From positions 1 through 15,996 of the forward strand of contig CAZBJH010000076.1 of the NCBI GenBank assembly GCA_964492185.1: a stretch of 15,996 nt of DNA. Direction: 5' to 3'. Within the stretch, counting starts at the first letter, position 1. Each line of letters opens with the position of its first letter. The position numbers were made by a program, and so were the translations under genes. Of the stretch, positions 14,169-15,996 are shown piece after piece. The DNA is from JAFGSZ01 sp964492185. GTDB taxonomy: Bacteria; Bacteroidota; Bacteroidia; Bacteroidales; UBA10428. The notes beneath the pieces were generated by a model, which was not told the origin of the DNA, did no database searches, and saw only the letters and a program-made list of their open reading frames with translations.

Positions 14169-15767
14169 ATGATCAGATCATTCCGCGAAATAAACTATAA
14201 TGAACTTTATTACTGGCTGTTGATACTTTTGGCAGCAAGCCTGCCTCTTTCTCCTTTTATCACCTCCCTTTCCCAGTTCATGCTGGGGGCGGTATGGCTG
14301 CTGGAAGGAAAATACAGGACCAAAATCAACCGGTTGATCCGGCAAAAGGAACTGATAATATTCCTGGGTATATACCTGGTACATGTTGCCGGCATGATCT
14401 ATTCCTCGGACCTGTCGTATGGTTTTCACGACCTGAAGATCAAGATCCCCCTTTTTATTCTTCCTTTTATTATCGGTACTATTGATCCTTTAAACAGTGA
14501 AAAAGTAAACAGGATACTGTACTTTTTTGTCGCTTCCGTGATAGTAGCTACTTTTATAAGCTTTGCCTACTATTTGGGGTTTGGAGGTTTTGAATATACG
14601 GATATCCGCGAAATATCAATTATCATATCTCATATCCGTTTTTCACTGCAGATAGCTTTCTCCATTATCATAATACTCTATATACTGGTAAAAAAACACC
14701 GGATACTCAATATCCCCGGCATTACCTTACTTTGTTTGTCTGTTGCATGGTTATTCCTTTTCCTGATGCTTTTCCAGGTAATGACCGGCATCGTGGTTTT
14801 CTATCTTTCCCTTATCCTGTTCCTGATCCGAATGTCGGTATATCTCAGAAAAAGGTATTTTACAATCGCGGGTGCAGCAATATCTGTCCTCATTGTTTTC
14901 CATCTGGCACACCTGATCATAATAACTGCAGATCAGTTTTATCATATTGAAAAGGTTGATCGTGAAACAATTGAACAGTATACATCAAAAGGGAACAGGT
15001 ATAAACACAACTTTAAAAATAAAAGGCTGGAAAACGGTAATTACGTGTGGTTATACGTATGCGAAAAAGAATTGAGTGAAGCCTGGAATAAACGCGGCAA
15101 AATAGATTTTCACGGGAAAGACAAAAAAAACCAAAACCTCAAATATACCCTTATCCGTTATATGACTTCCAAAGGGTTAAAAAAAGATGCCGAAGGAATA
15201 TGGAAGTTAACAGATGAAGATATAAAAAATGTTGAAGCAGGACATACCAATTATAAATACACGGGTAAGTTCGGAATAAGGAAACGAATATATCAGACAC
15301 TATGGGAAATTGACAATTACCGTAAGGGTGGAAATCCCTCGTTCAGCAGTGTTGTCCAGCGTTACGTGTACCTTAAGGCTGCACTGAACATTATACGTAA
15401 TAACTTCTGGATCGGAACAGGTACGGGTGATGTAGACAGGACTTACCAGGAATATTATGAAAGATCGGGATCACCCCTTGAAAAAACAACCAGACTGAGA
15501 GCCCACAATCAGTACATTACTGTTTTTGTCACTTTCGGTATAACCGGCTTTACCCTTTTTATTTTTATGCTTCTCTACCCTGTTATTAAAAGAAGAAAAC
15601 AACTTGGTTTTATATTTTATATTTTCTTTTTTATTGTTTGCCTTTCAATGCTTAACGAGGATACATTTGAAACCCAGGCAGGAATTACTTTCTTTGCTTT
15701 TTTCTATAGCTTGTTTGTTTTCGGACAAGGCAGATATGCAAAATCTCAGGGAAAAAACGATTTATAA
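14169..15767 (+). CDS. O-antigen ligase family membrane protein
   Basis: The 532-residue protein is an integral inner-membrane protein of the O-antigen ligase/polymerase (Wzy_C) family, which joins O-polysaccharide to lipid A-core or polymerises related glycans on the periplasmic side. Hydrophobic segments are visible at about 13-33, 36-46, 62-78, 92-105, 115-138, 148-174, 182-220, 230-253, 449-472 and 479-520, separated by short basic loops. A long hydrophilic loop (about 255-405) is followed by WIGTGTGD (414-421) and the conserved RAHNQYITVFVTFGITG region (444-460), whose histidine H446 is typical of the family. The loop is larger than usual and lysine-rich. The gene lies 31 bases after murF-alr and precedes a glycosyltransferase, fitting an envelope glycan cluster. 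Whether it is a ligase (WaaL) or polymerase (Wzy) cannot be decided from sequence alone. Confidence 0.85.
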   Translation: MIRSFREINYNELYYWLLILLAASLPLSPFITSLSQFMLGAVWLLEGKYRTKINRLIRQKELIIFLGIYLVHVAGMIYSSDLSYGFHDLKIKIPLFILPFIIGTIDPLNSEKVNRILYFFVASVIVATFISFAYYLGFGGFEYTDIREISIIISHIRFSLQIAFSIIIILYILVKKHRILNIPGITLLCLSVAWLFLFLMLFQVMTGIVVFYLSLILFLIRMSVYLRKRYFTIAGAAISVLIVFHLAHLIIITADQFYHIEKVDRETIEQYTSKGNRYKHNFKNKRLENGNYVWLYVCEKELSEAWNKRGKIDFHGKDKKNQNLKYTLIRYMTSKGLKKDAEGIWKLTDEDIKNVEAGHTNYKYTGKFGIRKRIYQTLWEIDNYRKGGNPSFSSVVQRYVYLKAALNIIRNNFWIGTGTGDVDRTYQEYYERSGSPLEKTTRLRAHNQYITVFVTFGITGFTLFIFMLLYPVIKRRKQLGFIFYIFFFIVCLSMLNEDTFETQAGITFFAFFYSLFVFGQGRYAKSQGKNDL

Positions 15768-15925
15768 ATTTACAAAAACGGTAATAACCAGCATTTTACC
15801 TGCATTATCGGCTTTACCGGCCCAAAGGTTCATAATAATAAATGAAAATTATGTAATATGTTGAAAAACATGAATAATACAGGTTATTTTATTTTAATAT
15901 TGTTTACTTAACTGATCCTATTGTA
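15768..15925. other. Gap between the O-antigen ligase gene and the glycosyltransferase gene
   Basis: This stretch of about 158 bases has no supportable gene. It holds a loose inverted repeat CGGTAA / TTACCG (15779-15784 and 15814-15819) and a small hairpin ATGTT-GAAA-AACAT (about 15858-15871). TAATATTG near 15895 matches the -7 box TAnnTTTG at seven of eight bases, but no upstream box lies at the right distance. Any promoter here is unproven. Confidence 0.3.
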
Positions 15926-15996
15926 ATGACACCAATCTCAGTTGTTATATTAACCCTGAACGAAGAAAAAAACATCCAACGATGTCTTGATTCCGT
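15926..15996 (+). CDS. Family 2 glycosyltransferase, N-terminal fragment cut by window edge
   Basis: An open frame starts at the ATG 15926-15928 and runs off the end of the window after 23 full codons. The peptide begins MTPISVVILTLNEEKNIQRC, which is the typical first strand and NEE turn of GT-A fold family 2 glycosyltransferases, as seen in enzymes that build the LPS core. The frame continues as LDS. Only the nucleotide-sugar binding start is visible, so the donor, acceptor and exact role are unknown. Its place after an O-antigen ligase family gene supports a role in surface glycan assembly. Confidence 0.85.
   Translation, partial: MTPISVVILTLNEEKNIQRCLDS

Noticed and set aside
15604..15864. 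86-codon plus-strand frame at the end of the O-antigen ligase gene
   Set aside because: Most of it is an out-of-frame reading of the ligase C-terminal membrane segments, which gives a falsely hydrophobic start. The short unique tail has no motif.
1..15996. CRISPR array, tRNA, rRNA, insertion sequence or phage remnant
   Set aside because: No regularly spaced repeats, no cloverleaf-like segments, no rRNA signatures and no transposase or integrase motifs were seen on either strand.

Overview
The window reads as chromosomal core sequence from a member of the Bacteroidota, probably a Bacteroidales-type organism. The grounds are a fused MurF-alanine racemase gene, a futalosine-pathway menaquinone gene, a bifunctional aspartokinase-homoserine dehydrogenase, a short RsmI without the extra C-terminal region, A-rich start regions with little or no Shine-Dalgarno pairing, and boxes that fit the Bacteroidota promoter pattern TTTG / TAnnTTTG. 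No rRNA, tRNA, CRISPR array, insertion sequence or phage gene was seen. Coding density is high and no gap exceeds about 200 bases.

Layout. Positions 154-2008 (minus strand) hold hldD (LPS heptose precursor) and an mqnB-like futalosine hydrolase that starts with TTG. From 2133 (plus strand) come folE (GTP cyclohydrolase I) and fabD (malonyl-CoA:ACP transacylase), closed by a clean intrinsic terminator at 3814-3836. Positions 3951-9066 are a tight threonine operon: thrA (aspartokinase/homoserine dehydrogenase), a YniC-like HAD phosphatase, thrC (threonine synthase) and thrH (phosphoserine phosphatase / phosphoserine:homoserine phosphotransferase family). No GHMP-type homoserine kinase (thrB) lies between thrA and thrC, so ThrH is the obvious candidate for the missing homoserine phosphorylation step. 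A glycerate/2-hydroxyacid dehydrogenase (9169-10125) follows and meets rsmI tail to tail with overlapping stop codons. A conserved-looking protein of unknown function (10786-11490, minus) is the upstream partner of rsmI. Diverging from it are the murF-alr fusion (peptidoglycan D-Ala supply and ligation), an O-antigen-ligase family membrane protein, and the first 23 codons of a family 2 glycosyltransferase cut by the window edge. The two ends of the window therefore both concern the cell envelope.

The least ordinary signals are: (1) the threonine operon with two HAD-fold enzymes and no thrB; (2) a short repeat beginning TAGTGTYTGTCC, seen three times, each time at or just after a stop codon and each time in the sense orientation of the preceding gene (hldD, folE, thrH); and (3) an MqnB homologue with unusual residues at positions matching the active site of related nucleosidases. 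Coordinates, motifs and repeats were read by eye. Family assignments rest on recognised motifs and remembered homologues, with no database search.
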